Program-made: the position numbers and the translations under genes
Shown: piece by piece, positions 19,657 to 28,599 of the stretch
How positions within the stretch are numbered: the first letter of the stretch is position 1
Layout of the letters: the number at the start of each line of letters is the position of its first letter
DNA from: Arthrobacter jinronghuae
GTDB taxonomy: Bacteria; Actinomycetota; Actinomycetes; Actinomycetales; Micrococcaceae
Length of the DNA stretch: 64,000 nt
Direction of reading: 5' to 3'
Assembly: GCF_025244825.1 (NCBI RefSeq)
Contig: NZ_CP104263.1
Span: forward strand, 1,984,001-2,048,000
The notes under the pieces: generated by a model
What the model was told of the DNA's origin: nothing
Databases searched by the model: none
What the model saw: the letters and a program-made list of their open reading frames with translations, nothing else

Positions 19657-21303
19657 TTGAACGGCAGTCCCATCCCGAGCGCCCGCACCCTGACGCTCTA
19701 CCGCAACGGTTCCGTCTACAGCGCCGGCGATCCCTTTGCCACCGCAATGCTGGTCGACGGCGACACCATCGCCTGGGTGGGGTCGGAACAGGCCGCCACC
19801 TCCATCCAGGACAGCAAGATGGACGTGGTGGACCTGCACGGAGCGCTGGTGGCGCCCGGGTTCGTGGATTCCCACGTCCACACCACCGAGCTGGGCATGT
19901 CCCTGGTCACCCTGGACCTGAGCGGATGCGCCTCCCTTGACGAGCTGCTGGACAAGGTCCGGAACCATGCGGCCGGGACCACCGGCCTGATCCTCGGATC
20001 CAACTGGGACGAATCGCGCTGGCCGGAACGGCGGGCGCCCACCGCCGCCGAGCTCGACGCAGCCTCCGGCAACCGCGCCGTGTACCTCTCCCGCTCCGAT
20101 GTGCACTGTGCGGCCGTCTCCGGCACGCTGGCGGCCGAACTCCGGCTGCAGGAGTACGACGGGTGGGACAACGGCTTCGTAGTCCGTGCCGCCCACGACG
20201 CCGCCCGCACCGTGGCCCGCAACGCCGATCCGGACCAGCGCGGCGTCTTCCAACTGGCCGCGCTGAAGCATGCCGCCTCCCGCGGGGTGGTGGCCGTCGC
20301 TGAAATGGCCGCACCGCACATCGCACCGCCGGAGGACCTGCGCCGGTTGCTGGGCCTGGACGGGCCCCTCAGCGACGAGGCGCTGCCCCAGATCCTCCCG
20401 TACTGGGGGCAGCTGGTGGAGACCGAGGCGCAGGTAGCCGGACTGGTGGACTTCTTTGAGGGCCGGCTGCTGGGCCTGGCCGGCGACCTGAACATTGACG
20501 GGTCCTTCGGCGCCCGCACGGCTGCGCTGCGTGAGCCTTACGCCGACCGTCCCGACAGCACCGGCAGCATGTACCTGACGCCGGAACAGGCAGGGCGGCA
20601 CCTGGAGCTGATGACGAAGGCCGGACTGCAGGGCGGCTTCCACGTTATTGGCGACGCCGGGATGGACACCGCGCTGGCCGGGCTGCGCCTGGCTGCCGAG
20701 GCCGTCGGGGAACCGGCCGTCCGGGCAGCCCACCACCGGCTGGAGCACGCGGAACTGACCGACGACGCCGCCATTGCCGAGCTGCTGCGCTTCGGCGTCA
20801 GCGTCAGCCTGCAGCCCGGATTCGATGCGGCCTGGGGGCATCCCGGCGGACTGTACGAACAGCGCCTCGGGGACCGACGGCAGAACATGAACCGGATGGC
20901 CTCACTGCTCTCCGCAGGTGTGCCCGTCGCCCTCGGCTCCGACACACCCGTCCTCCCGCTGGACCCCTGGTCCGGCGTGCGGGCCGCCGTATCCCATTCC
21001 AACCCGAAGGAGCGGGTCTCTGCACGGGCAGCGTTCATTGGGCATACCCGGGCGGGCTGGCGGGCAGCCGGGGAGACCAACTTCATGAGGGGCCAGCTGG
21101 CCGCCGGAGCACCCGCATCCTTCGCGCTCTGGGAAGTGCAGGAACTGATGGTCCAGACACCGGATGCCAACGTATCCGCTTGGAGCACGGATCCGCGCGC
21201 CGGCACTCCGCTGCTGCCCGCGCTGGACAACGGGGACGAGCCGCGCTGCCTGCAGACGGTCCATAACGGGCGGGAGCTCTACCGCGCTCCCGATCTTGCC
21301 TGA
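19657..21303 (+). CDS. Amidohydrolase family protein (YtcJ-like)
   Basis: This is a 548-residue metal-dependent hydrolase of the YtcJ/amidohydrolase-3 group. The composite beta-sandwich N-terminus leads into the metal motif GFVDSHVHT (about residues 68-76). Further metal or catalytic positions are in HVIGDAGMD, HHRLEHAEL and ALGSDTPVLPLDPW. No signal peptide. The substrate is unknown. The start is TTG at 19657, behind a ribosome binding site AGGTGAG ending four bases upstream; no ATG is available nearby. It follows helY by 42 bases and may be read through from it. Confidence 0.85.
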   Translation: MNGSPIPSARTLTLYRNGSVYSAGDPFATAMLVDGDTIAWVGSEQAATSIQDSKMDVVDLHGALVAPGFVDSHVHTTELGMSLVTLDLSGCASLDELLDKVRNHAAGTTGLILGSNWDESRWPERRAPTAAELDAASGNRAVYLSRSDVHCAAVSGTLAAELRLQEYDGWDNGFVVRAAHDAARTVARNADPDQRGVFQLAALKHAASRGVVAVAEMAAPHIAPPEDLRRLLGLDGPLSDEALPQILPYWGQLVETEAQVAGLVDFFEGRLLGLAGDLNIDGSFGARTAALREPYADRPDSTGSMYLTPEQAGRHLELMTKAGLQGGFHVIGDAGMDTALAGLRLAAEAVGEPAVRAAHHRLEHAELTDDAAIAELLRFGVSVSLQPGFDAAWGHPGGLYEQRLGDRRQNMNRMASLLSAGVPVALGSDTPVLPLDPWSGVRAAVSHSNPKERVSARAAFIGHTRAGWRAAGETNFMRGQLAAGAPASFALWEVQELMVQTPDANVSAWSTDPRAGTPLLPALDNGDEPRCLQTVHNGRELYRAPDLA

Positions 21304-21388
21304 ACAGCGAAACTACCTGCCCGCTCCGGCTTCCTCCGCACCGCGTCTGACCTGCATTGATGTGTAAACGTCCTAGTCAGGAGCCTTA

Positions 21389-21416
21389 TTGACAGGGGCT
21401 CGACAGCACGTAGGCT
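21389..21416 (+). promoter_or_regulatory. Candidate sigma-A promoter P1 upstream of the mannosyltransferase gene
   Basis: A perfect -35 hexamer TTGACA (21389-21394) is followed after 16 bases by TAGGCT (21411-21416), which fits TAnnnT. Transcription from here would give a leader of about 375 bases before the GTG at 21799. Confidence 0.6.
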
Positions 21417-21693
21417 ATGAGGACTGTAGTCGGGACCGGCTTTTTGAGGTATCCCGGTCACCGTCCGGAGCTCTTTTCCAGACGGTGGCCGGGTGATGCT
21501 CCGGCCGGCCCGCGCTGCCATGGCCCGTACTACGCGCACCGGGGCGGATGCTCCGCGGGTGCCGGTTACCGGGTCCAGCATCACACAACCGGGTGGATTC
21601 AACCGTCAGTAGAAAACAGGGCCGGCAGTTCGCCGGAACTGGCCCGAAGACGGCTGGATCCGCCCGGTTGCGCTGTCCGGGGCCGCGCGGTGC

Positions 21694-21724
21694 TGACCCG
21701 TGGGGCCGCGTACTCCCATATACT
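21694..21724 (+). promoter_or_regulatory. Candidate promoter P2 upstream of the mannosyltransferase gene
   Basis: TATACT at 21719-21724 is a near-consensus -10 box. The best -35 candidate, TGACCC at 21694-21699, is weak and 19 bases away. Transcription would start about 65 bases before the coding start, giving a short leader compared with P1. Confidence 0.4.
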
Positions 21725-21798
21725 GGATAGTCTGCCGGGGGAGTAACCCCGTCCCTGCCGCGAACAACGCGGCGTGCGTCCGCTGAAAGGCTTACTGA

Positions 21799-22527
21799 GT
21801 GCGTGTCCTGACTATCATCCCCACTTACAACGAGATCGAGTCGCTCCCCATCACACTGAAGCGGCTGCGGGACGCAGTTCCAGATTCGGATGTATTGATT
21901 GCGGACGATAACAGCCCGGACGGCACCGGCGGCTATGCCGACGAAGCCGCTGCCAACGATCCCAAGGTGCATGTGCTGCACCGCAAGGGCAAGGAAGGCC
22001 TCGGCGCGGCCTATATTGCCGGCTTCCGGTGGGGCCTGGAACGCGGCTACGACATCCTGGTCGAAATGGACGCTGACGGGTCGCACCGCCCGGAGGAGCT
22101 GCCCCGCCTGCTTGAAGCCTCCAAGGCAGGCGCCGACCTCGTCATCGGTTCCCGCTGGGTCACCGGGGGATCGGTGGTCAACTGGCCGCTGCACCGAAAG
22201 CTGCTTTCCCGCGCCGGCAGCACCTACTCGCGGTTCATGCTGGGCATCCCCGTCCGGGACATCACCGCCGGCTACCGGGCCTTCCGCCGCGGCACGCTGG
22301 AGCAGCTGGACCTGGGCGCCGTCGAGTCCGTCGGCTACGGCTTCCAGGTGGATATGACCTTCCGCGTGGCACGCCTGGGCCTGAAGATCACGGAGGTGCC
22401 GATCACCTTCGTCGAACGCGAACTCGGTGACTCCAAGATGAGCGGAAACATTGTCGTTGAGGCAATGGCCAACGTGACCCGCTGGGGTCTGTCTGCCCGC
22501 TGGCAGAAGCTCACCGGACGCGGTTGA
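21799..22527 (+). CDS. Polyprenol monophosphomannose synthase (GT2)
   Basis: This family-2 glycosyltransferase moves mannose from GDP-mannose to polyprenyl phosphate, making the donor used outside the membrane for protein O-mannosylation and lipoglycan synthesis. At 242 residues it is the catalytic domain alone, without the fused acyltransferase domain found in some actinobacterial Ppm1 proteins. Motifs are IIPTYNE at the N-terminus, DDNSPDGT, and the metal-binding [20 protein letters not shown] and [11 protein letters not shown] are typical of dolichol-phosphate mannosyltransferases. GAAAGG precedes the GTG start. A strong terminator follows. Confidence 0.92.
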   Translation: MRVLTIIPTYNEIESLPITLKRLRDAVPDSDVLIADDNSPDGTGGYADEAAANDPKVHVLHRKGKEGLGAAYIAGFRWGLERGYDILVEMDADGSHRPEELPRLLEASKAGADLVIGSRWVTGGSVVNWPLHRKLLSRAGSTYSRFMLGIPVRDITAGYRAFRRGTLEQLDLGAVESVGYGFQVDMTFRVARLGLKITEVPITFVERELGDSKMSGNIVVEAMANVTRWGLSARWQKLTGRG

Positions 22528-22537
22528 GTTAAACCCA

Positions 22538-22577
22538 AAGCGGGGCGGCTGCCATATGGCAGCCGCCCCGCTTTTTT
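22538..22577. terminator. Strong terminator between the mannosyltransferase gene and rbpA
   Basis: A perfect 16-base-pair stem (AAGCGGGGCGGCTGCC at 22538-22553, complement at 22558-22573) has an ATAT loop and is followed by a run of T on the plus strand. The genes converge here. A-rich sequence before the left arm gives the minus-strand transcript only a short U tract, so it works best for the mannosyltransferase gene. Confidence 0.88.
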
Positions 22578-22624
22578 GTCTCTACGCGCCGATTGTCCGC
22601 TGACCGGACAGGCGCTGCATGGAT

Positions 22625-22972
22625 CTAGGCGCTGGTGCGCTCTCCGCGGCGTTCACGCAGGATGTTCAGGCGGTCCTGGAGGATCGTCTCAAGTTCCTCG
22701 ATGCTGCGTCGTTCCAACAGCATGTCCCAGTGCGTCCGCACCGGCTTGTCGTTGCTGGTGTCCGGCTTTTCGCCGTCCACCAGAAGCGCTTCCTTGCCGG
22801 TCTTGGAGATCCAGACCGGAGGAACGTCCGCTTCGGCAGCGAAAGTTACGAAAACACGCTCGCCGTCCTCACAGCGGTATTCCACCCGCTGGCGGGGAGC
22901 CGGCTCCACACCGGATTCAGTCTCCATGCTCTGCGCGCCCAGGCGCATACCCCGCAGGCTACGATCGCTCAT
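22625..22972 (-). CDS. rbpA: RNA polymerase-binding protein RbpA
   Basis: RbpA binds group 1 and 2 sigma factors and the RNA polymerase core and stabilises open complexes in actinobacteria. The 115-residue protein has an N-terminal tail with basic patches (RSLRGMRLG), the RbpA core domain (about 28-72, YRCEDGERVFVTFAAEADVP), a basic linker, and the C-terminal sigma-interacting domain (THWDMLLERRSIEELETIL). GGGAG precedes the ATG. It lies downstream of the SPFH gene but has its own candidate promoter near 23170. Confidence 0.95.
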   Translation of the reverse strand: MSDRSLRGMRLGAQSMETESGVEPAPRQRVEYRCEDGERVFVTFAAEADVPPVWISKTGKEALLVDGEKPDTSNDKPVRTHWDMLLERRSIEELETILQDRLNILRERRGERTSA

Positions 22973-23131
22973 CTTTTCTCCCTCTTCAATCCGCTGGATC
23001 CGCTGGCGGATCCCTTGTTATGCCGGTGCCGTGCCCGCCTGCCGCCCGGAGGCGGACCGGCAGGTAAACCTAAGGCTGGCCGTCACAGCCAATACAACGC
23101 CGACGACGCCGCAGCTGTTCCCGTCGGCGGT

Positions 23132-23190
23132 CCCGTTCGGTGCCGCAGCTATTGCCCGGCAAACAACCGATTATACCGGCACCGAACGGG
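23132..23190 (-). promoter_or_regulatory. Candidate rbpA promoter enclosed by a 14-bp inverted repeat
   Basis: On the minus strand a perfect TATAAT (plus bases 23170-23175) lies between the arms of a perfect 14-base inverted repeat (CCCGTTCGGTGCCG at 23132-23145 and its complement at 23177-23190). No good -35 box is visible. The repeat may be a repressor operator, or a terminator for the SPFH gene 28 bases upstream. A transcript from here would have a leader of about 190 bases. Confidence 0.45.
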
Positions 23191-23217
23191 AATCGGCTAA
23201 CAGGGGAGCGGAACGGG

Positions 23218-24183
23218 CTAAGCTCCGGCTGCGGGGCCTGATGTTGCTGCAGGGCCGGAAGCCTGGACCGGGGTGCTCCCATTGGACGAGTGCATGGCCG
23301 CGTCCGGAACAAAGTCGCCCAATGCGCTGCCGACACCCTTGAGGGCTTCGCCCAGCTCACTGGGGATGATCCACAGCTTGTTGGACGTGCCTTCGGCCAG
23401 CTTCGGCAGGGTCTGCAGGTACTGGTAGGCAAGCAGCTTCTGGTCCGGGTTGCCCTTGTGGATGGCATCAAAGACCTTGGCGATGGCCTGCGCCTCACCG
23501 TCGGCGCGCAGGATGGCGGCTTTCGCGTCACCCTCGGCGGCGAGGATGGCGGCCTGCCGGCGTCCTTCGGCGGTGAGGATCTGGGACTGCTTGGTGCCTT
23601 CGGCGGTCAGAATGGTTGCGCGGCGTTCCCGCTCGGCCCGCATCTGCTTCTCCATGGAATCCTGGATCGACAGGGGCGGTTCAATGGCCTTGAGCTCCAC
23701 CCGGGAGACCCGGATACCCCAACGGCCGGTGGCGTCATCCAGGACGCCGCGCAGCTGGCCGTTGATCTGGTCACGGGAGGTCAGCGCCTCTTCCAGGTTC
23801 AGGCCGCCCACCACGTTGCGGAGCGTGGTGGTGGTCAGCTGCTCCACAGCCTGGATGTAGTTCGCGATCTCATAGGTTGCTGCCCGGGCATCGGTGACCT
23901 GGAAATAGACCACGGTATCGATGGAGACCACGAGGGAGTCCTCGGTGATTACCTGCTGCGGGGGGAATGACACCACCTGTTCACGCAGGTCCAGCAGCGG
24001 CAGCATCCGGTCCACAAACGGAACCAGGATGGTCAGGCCGGGATTCAGCGTGCGCTGGTACTTGCCAAGCCGTTCGACGACGCCTGCCCGTGCCTGCGGG
24101 ACGATCTTGACCGCCTTGACCAGGATGACCAGTACAAAGATCACCAGGACGGCGAGAATTAATAGGACTGCTGTTCCACTCAT
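23218..24183 (-). CDS. SPFH/Band 7 domain protein (stomatin-like)
   Basis: This is a 321-residue membrane-associated scaffold protein of the SPFH superfamily, thought to organise membrane microdomains and regulate proteases. It has one N-terminal transmembrane helix (about 5-27) and a Band 7 domain (VPQARAGVVERLGKYQRTLNPGL to about 190). A long Glu/Ala/Lys-rich coiled-coil stretch follows (about 185-260, with TILTAEGTKQSQILTAEG-type repeats). The tail is Ala/Pro-rich. It is paired with the NfeD gene just upstream on the same strand. Confidence 0.92.
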   Translation of the reverse strand: MSGTAVLLILAVLVIFVLVILVKAVKIVPQARAGVVERLGKYQRTLNPGLTILVPFVDRMLPLLDLREQVVSFPPQQVITEDSLVVSIDTVVYFQVTDARAATYEIANYIQAVEQLTTTTLRNVVGGLNLEEALTSRDQINGQLRGVLDDATGRWGIRVSRVELKAIEPPLSIQDSMEKQMRAERERRATILTAEGTKQSQILTAEGRRQAAILAAEGDAKAAILRADGEAQAIAKVFDAIHKGNPDQKLLAYQYLQTLPKLAEGTSNKLWIIPSELGEALKGVGSALGDFVPDAAMHSSNGSTPVQASGPAATSGPAAGA

Positions 24184-24290
24184 GTTCCCCCTTGCGTTCC
24201 GCGCGATCCGGGACGGATTCCGCGGTTTGGTTCAGCGGGATTCCTTCCGGAATTCCTGCATTTGGTTCGGCGGCCATGCCGCCTGATTTG

Positions 24291-24770
24291 TCAGTGTGCT
24301 GCTGTTGTTCCGGTTCCGGCCGCCTGGACCAGGGCGGTGGCACCCTCAATCCGTGCAACGCTGACCTCGACGCCCGCGGGCAGCGGGGATCCGTCAACGC
24401 TGCGGGCAGTCCACGTGTCGCCGCCGATTTTCACCGTTCCGGAGGAACCCGTCACGGATTCCAGCGTCAGCGCAGGCGCGCCGATGATCCGGTCGATGTT
24501 GGACAACTGGTCCTTGTCGCCCTTCTGCAGGTGTTTCAGCGCGATCGGCCGTACTACGCCGATCATGAGGACGGAGACCACCGCGAACACCACCACCTGC
24601 AGGAAGAGCGGGGCGGCGAAGAACGAGGCCAGCATAGCCGCCAGCGCGCCCACGGCGAGCATTCCGAAGAACAGGTCCAGGGTAAGGGCCTCCACGGCGG
24701 CGAATCCGAGGAAAAGCACCAACCAGAGGGCCCAGCCATAGCTGAGCATCCATTCGAAGACTTCCTGCAT
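24291..24770 (-). CDS. NfeD family membrane protein
   Basis: This 159-residue partner of the SPFH protein is a short NfeD lacking the ClpP-like protease domain of long forms. It has an N-terminal hydrophobic block of three to four helices (about 1-75) and a C-terminal OB-fold domain (about 95-155, SVTGSSGTVKIGGDTWTAR). It is transcribed first in a two-gene unit, 107 bases upstream of the SPFH gene. The stretch upstream (24780-24840) contains imperfect short repeats of TGTCCTGCT. Confidence 0.88.
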   Translation of the reverse strand: MQEVFEWMLSYGWALWLVLFLGFAAVEALTLDLFFGMLAVGALAAMLASFFAAPLFLQVVVFAVVSVLMIGVVRPIALKHLQKGDKDQLSNIDRIIGAPALTLESVTGSSGTVKIGGDTWTARSVDGSPLPAGVEVSVARIEGATALVQAAGTGTTAAH

Positions 24771-24960
24771 CCGTTTTCCCCTTATCTTCCGGACAGTACC
24801 CGTTGTCCTGTTTGTCCTGCTTGCCCTGCTTGTTCCGTAGCCTGCGGCACCGGTAGCGCGCGCGGCGGCGGTTACCGGGCGTTTAGTACATTCTGCCCGA
24901 GACCGTGCCGCAGACCTAGGGCCGCGGGCGGCGGAAGGATAACGTTTTGTGCGTCCTGCC

Positions 24961-25797
24961 TCAGTCGGCGCGGAAGATCTGCAGGGTGAAGGAAGCAGTC
25001 ACCTCGACGGGGTCGGGCAGGGCGGCGAGGGTCCGGTCGAGGGCGGCCGGCTCCAGGTGCCGGGCGGAAGGACCCATCAACACGGCGTTTCGGACGTCCG
25101 CAGGGCGCAGCTGCATGGTGTACGTGCACTGTGTGGTGTGCAGGGCGGAGAATCCGGGTGACAGGGACGCAGCGACCCGTTCTTCCTTTTCGGCGGCGAT
25201 ACCCAGCATCGCCGCCCCTGCCCGGATTTCCTGCAGGTGCTCCGGCCGCGGAGTCACCACGGCCAGGATGCCGCCGGGAGCCAATACCCGGTGGAATTCC
25301 GGCGGGTTCCTCGGTGCGAAGACGTTCAGGACCACGTCCACGGAGGCATCCCGCAGCGGAAGGCGCCGCCAGACGTCCCACACGAGTGCGTAGGTTCCCG
25401 GCAGTGCGCGGGCCGCCCGGCGCAGCGCGTACTTGGAAATATCCAGTGCCACCGCCTCGGCCCCCGGAAGCGGACGCAGCACCTCGCCGAGGTAGTAACC
25501 GGTGCCCGCGCCGGCGTCGAGGACGGCCCCTGCACGGGGTGCTGCAGCCGACACGAGGCGTGCCAGCTCGGCCGCCATGGGCTGGTAGTGTCCGGCCGCC
25601 AGAAAGTCCGTGCGGGCCTGCACCATGGCGGCAGTGTCCGCCTGGAATTTAGTCCCGCCGCCGGTAAGGAGATTGAAATAGCCCTGCTTGGCCGCATCAT
25701 ATCGATGGCCTGCCGGGCAGCTGAGGGACCGGAAATCGGGATCGGGTTTGAGGCTGCCGCCACAGACGGGACAGACCAGCAGCGGCAGGGAAGGCAT
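24961..25797 (-). CDS. 23S rRNA (guanine-N1)-methyltransferase, RlmA-like
   Basis: This is a 278-residue SAM-dependent methyltransferase of the RlmA family, which methylates N1 of G745 or G748 in 23S rRNA helix 35. The N-terminal zinc ribbon is CPVCGG followed by CPAGH, then YDAAKQGYFNLL. The Rossmann motif VLDAGAGTGYY and the VLNVFAPRNPPEFHRVL strand complete the fold. Gram-positive RlmA(II) members can lower macrolide binding (TlrB in the tylosin producer); whether this one targets 745 or 748 cannot be read from sequence. Confidence 0.85.
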   Translation of the reverse strand: MPSLPLLVCPVCGGSLKPDPDFRSLSCPAGHRYDAAKQGYFNLLTGGGTKFQADTAAMVQARTDFLAAGHYQPMAAELARLVSAAAPRAGAVLDAGAGTGYYLGEVLRPLPGAEAVALDISKYALRRAARALPGTYALVWDVWRRLPLRDASVDVVLNVFAPRNPPEFHRVLAPGGILAVVTPRPEHLQEIRAGAAMLGIAAEKEERVAASLSPGFSALHTTQCTYTMQLRPADVRNAVLMGPSARHLEPAALDRTLAALPDPVEVTASFTLQIFRAD

Positions 25798-25854
25798 GAA
25801 TCCATCCTAAGGCGGCGGTTGGCCCCGGCGGCCGCGGACATTAGGCTTCGGAGC

Positions 25855-27894
25855 GTGAAACCATGTGACCTGCCTCTCCTGAATTCCCTGTCCGCTCCGG
25901 CCGTGCATCCCGATGCCCTGCACTGCGTGGTCTCAGTGACCCGCCCGGACTTCACCGCCGATGCCTATACCGGGCAGCTGTGGCGTATTCCGTTGACGCA
26001 GGGCGGCCGGCCGCGGCGGCTCACCCGCGGTTTCCGGGACACGTTGCCGAAGTACAGTCCCGATGGTTCCAGTCTCGGATTCCTGCGTGCGGCGCCGGGG
26101 GAGCCGGCCCAGCTGCACATCCTGGGTGCCGGCAGCGGCGAGCCCATTCAGCTGACTGACGCATTGCTGGGCGTGTCCTGGTTCAATTTCGCCCCGGATG
26201 GCCGCAGCGTGGTGTTTTCCGCCCGTGTGCCGGAGGAAGGCCGGTACGGAACCATTGACGGCGTGGGTTCCACCGCTGAGGATCCCCGGCTTATCACCAC
26301 CTTCAAATACCGGATGAACGGCGTGGGCTACACCAATGACAAGCCCGTGCAGATCTTCCACTTGATGTTGCCTGACCTCGACGCCGAGCCGCACATCCAG
26401 CCGCGGGGCCGGGCCAAGGACGACGGCGGGCCCGGAAAGGGCCTGCCCGAGGCCGTGCAGCTGACATCGGACCCAGCGGACCATCTGCAGCCGGTGTTCA
26501 CTGCGGACGGCAGCAGGATCCTGTTCACGTCCTCCCCGGATCTGGATGACTCCCTGGTGTCCGATGTCTTCAGCATCCATCCGGACGGCACCGGCCTGAC
26601 CCGGCTTACCAACCACGACGCCGGCGACCCGCTGACGGTCTCGGACCCGGTGGAAAGCGCCAACGGGCACTGGCTGTTCTATCTGGGCCAGGAGGTTTCC
26701 GTCACCGGCACCGATTTCGTTGCCCGCAACACCGCCCTGTATGCGGCCCCGGCGGCGGATCCGACGGCAGTGCGCCGGCTGACGGACCCGGAGAGCGTCG
26801 ACCTGGCGGAGGGTACCGTCGTGCCGCACAACGGCGCCGAGGTGCTGGTCTTTCGCCGGACGCGCGGGGCGGGCGAACTCCTGGCCGTGGATCCGCGCGG
26901 ACGCGTGGAAGTTCTGGTGGCCGGCCCCCGGGTCGTGGAAGCCGCCGGGTCCGCGGACGGCACAGTGGTGGTCAGCTACACCGACCCGCGGACGGCCGGC
27001 GACCTCGCCGTCGTCGAGGACGGCCGCCTCCGCGACGTCACGGATTTCTCCGAAGCGCTGCGCCGGGAAACCACGGTGACGCTGCCGGCGGAGGAAACGC
27101 ACCCGTCCGGGGACGGCTATCCCGTGCACGGCTGGCTGGCCCTGCCCGAGGGACCCGGCCCGCACCCGGTACTGCTGAACATCCACGGCGGTCCGTTCGC
27201 CCAGTACGGGTGGGGGTATTTCGACGAGACGCAGATCTACACCAACGCCGGTTACGCCGTGCTGATGTGCAACCCGCGCGGGTCAGCCGGCTACGGGCAG
27301 GCGCACGGGCGAAGCATCAAGGAAGCCATGGGCACCCTGGACCTGGCCGACGTGCTCGCGTTCGTTGACGGTGCACTGGCCGCGCATCCGGAACTTGACG
27401 GGAGCCGGCTGGGCATCATGGGCGGATCCTACGGCGGCTACCTCACGGCGTGGACCATCGCACACGACCACCGGTTCACCGCCGCCGTGGTGGAACGCGG
27501 CTTCCTTGATCCGCTGTCCTTCGTCGGCTCAGCGGACATCGGCTGGTTCTTCAGTGCCGGCTACACGGGTACGGATCCGGCCGCCGTCCTGGCGCAGAGC
27601 CCGATGGCGTGCGTGGACTCCGTCCGCACCCCCACCTTCGTGGTCCATTCCGAAGAGGACCTGCGCTGCCCGGTGGAGCAGGCTCAGCGCTACTACACCG
27701 CACTGAAGCTGCGGTCGGTGCCTACGGAGCTGCTGCTCTTCCCGGGCGAGAACCACGAACTTTCCCGCAGCGGCACGCCGTGGCACCGGCGCAAGCGCTT
27801 CGAGCACCTGCTCGCATGGTGGGCCCGCTGGCTCCCCACGCCGCAGAACCCGGCCCCGGAGCAGGCGCGCACCCCGGAGCCTGCCCGGGCCTAA
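25855..27894 (+). CDS. S9 family prolyl oligopeptidase-type peptidase
   Basis: This is a 679-residue cytosolic serine peptidase of the acylaminoacyl-peptidase type. The N-terminal two thirds form a beta-propeller with WD40/TolB-like blades (for example FSPDG-like repeats LPKYSPDGSS and NFAPDGRS). The C-terminal alpha/beta-hydrolase domain has the nucleophile elbow GGSYGG (Ser near 525), the acid in VVHSEEDLRC (about 601), and the His in FPGENHELS (about 633). GTG at 25855 is chosen because TAGGCT (25842-25847) lies seven bases upstream, so the message looks leaderless. Longer in-frame starts run across rlmA. Confidence 0.9.
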   Translation: MKPCDLPLLNSLSAPAVHPDALHCVVSVTRPDFTADAYTGQLWRIPLTQGGRPRRLTRGFRDTLPKYSPDGSSLGFLRAAPGEPAQLHILGAGSGEPIQLTDALLGVSWFNFAPDGRSVVFSARVPEEGRYGTIDGVGSTAEDPRLITTFKYRMNGVGYTNDKPVQIFHLMLPDLDAEPHIQPRGRAKDDGGPGKGLPEAVQLTSDPADHLQPVFTADGSRILFTSSPDLDDSLVSDVFSIHPDGTGLTRLTNHDAGDPLTVSDPVESANGHWLFYLGQEVSVTGTDFVARNTALYAAPAADPTAVRRLTDPESVDLAEGTVVPHNGAEVLVFRRTRGAGELLAVDPRGRVEVLVAGPRVVEAAGSADGTVVVSYTDPRTAGDLAVVEDGRLRDVTDFSEALRRETTVTLPAEETHPSGDGYPVHGWLALPEGPGPHPVLLNIHGGPFAQYGWGYFDETQIYTNAGYAVLMCNPRGSAGYGQAHGRSIKEAMGTLDLADVLAFVDGALAAHPELDGSRLGIMGGSYGGYLTAWTIAHDHRFTAAVVERGFLDPLSFVGSADIGWFFSAGYTGTDPAAVLAQSPMACVDSVRTPTFVVHSEEDLRCPVEQAQRYYTALKLRSVPTELLLFPGENHELSRSGTPWHRRKRFEHLLAWWARWLPTPQNPAPEQARTPEPARA

Positions 27895-27905
27895 ACCTGC
27901 CGGGT

Positions 27906-28535
27906 CTAGAAACCCAGTATCCGCTGGGCCTCGCCGATACCCGGCGCGGCCCAGCGGCGGGCGTATTCGGCATTGCTGCACAGAGACCGGGGAAGCATCC
28001 TGTCCACGTACACGGTTCCGAAGAGATGGTCCGTTTCGTGCTGGACGATCCGCGCCTGCCAGCCGCTGAAGCGTTCCATGCGCTGCCGGGACTGCAGGTC
28101 GGTGTAGTCCAGCACCACGGACCGCGGCCGGCGGACCACGCCTTGGTAGCCCTCGAAGGACAGGCAGCCTTCGAAGAACTCCGCAGTCTCGTCTCCGTCG
28201 GCTTCGTACCGGGGATTGATGATCGTGAAGAAGGGCAGGGGAGACCGCTCACGGACGGCCGAGGCCTCGGCTCCGGCGTCGAAGGTGTCCTCCAGCACCG
28301 CGATCTGCAGCGGAATACCCAGCTGGGGTGCAGCCACTCCCACGCCGGGGGCGGCGTGCATGACCCGGCGCAGAAGTGCAACAAGGGCGTCCAGTTCGGC
28401 GGCGTCCAGCTCGCCGTCGAAGGGCAGCGACTCACGGCGGAGGGCGGGGTGCCCCAGTTGGACTATCGGCACGAGCTCCTGTTCGAGCATCGGCAGGACC
28501 AGGTCACGCAGGAGGGCGGTGGAATCTGTGGGCAC
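27906..28535 (-). CDS. def: Peptide deformylase
   Basis: This enzyme removes the formyl group from nascent protein N-termini. The 209-residue protein has the three family motifs: GVGVAAPQLG, EGCLSFEGYQG (metal-binding Cys) and QHETDHLFG (HExxH-type metal ligands). The protein is about 20 residues longer at the N-terminus than E. coli Def, as in many actinobacterial paralogues. It converges with the S9 peptidase gene with 11 bases between stops. Confidence 0.94.
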   Translation of the reverse strand: MPTDSTALLRDLVLPMLEQELVPIVQLGHPALRRESLPFDGELDAAELDALVALLRRVMHAAPGVGVAAPQLGIPLQIAVLEDTFDAGAEASAVRERSPLPFFTIINPRYEADGDETAEFFEGCLSFEGYQGVVRRPRSVVLDYTDLQSRQRMERFSGWQARIVQHETDHLFGTVYVDRMLPRSLCSNAEYARRWAAPGIGEAQRILGF

Positions 28536-28599
28536 CGCTTCATCCTAGTAGCCGCTACGGTGTTCCCGCGCAGCCGGGGCGGCGTAACGTGTGCTCACC

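Larger units (their letters stand above)
21304..21798 (+). other. 495-base non-coding region: structured leader of the mannosyltransferase gene
   Basis: No convincing protein is encoded here. The stretch begins after the amidohydrolase stop and holds two promoter candidates (separate entries). It also has several inverted repeats: CACCGTC/GACGGTG around 21459-21488, a bulged 10-base-pair stem GGGC-CAGTTC/GAACTG-GCCC at 21619-21644, and GGGG/CCCC just before the coding start. It does not match RNase P RNA, tmRNA, SRP RNA or 6C RNA by eye. It is most likely a long 5' leader or an unrecognised small RNA. Confidence 0.45.

Noticed and set aside
18487..20841. A 784-codon minus-strand open frame across helY and the amidohydrolase
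   Set aside because: The composition is typical of antisense reading of high-GC genes and no family is recognisable.
21417..21746. A 109-codon frame starting right after the P1 -10 box
   Set aside because: There is no space for a transcription start before the ATG. Its composition is Arg/Gly/Pro-rich and it has no motif, so the region is treated as leader RNA.
24780..24840. Short repeats of TGTCCTGCT upstream of the NfeD gene, considered as a CRISPR or regulator array
   Set aside because: The units are imperfect, without spacers and only about nine bases long. They look like simple slippage.
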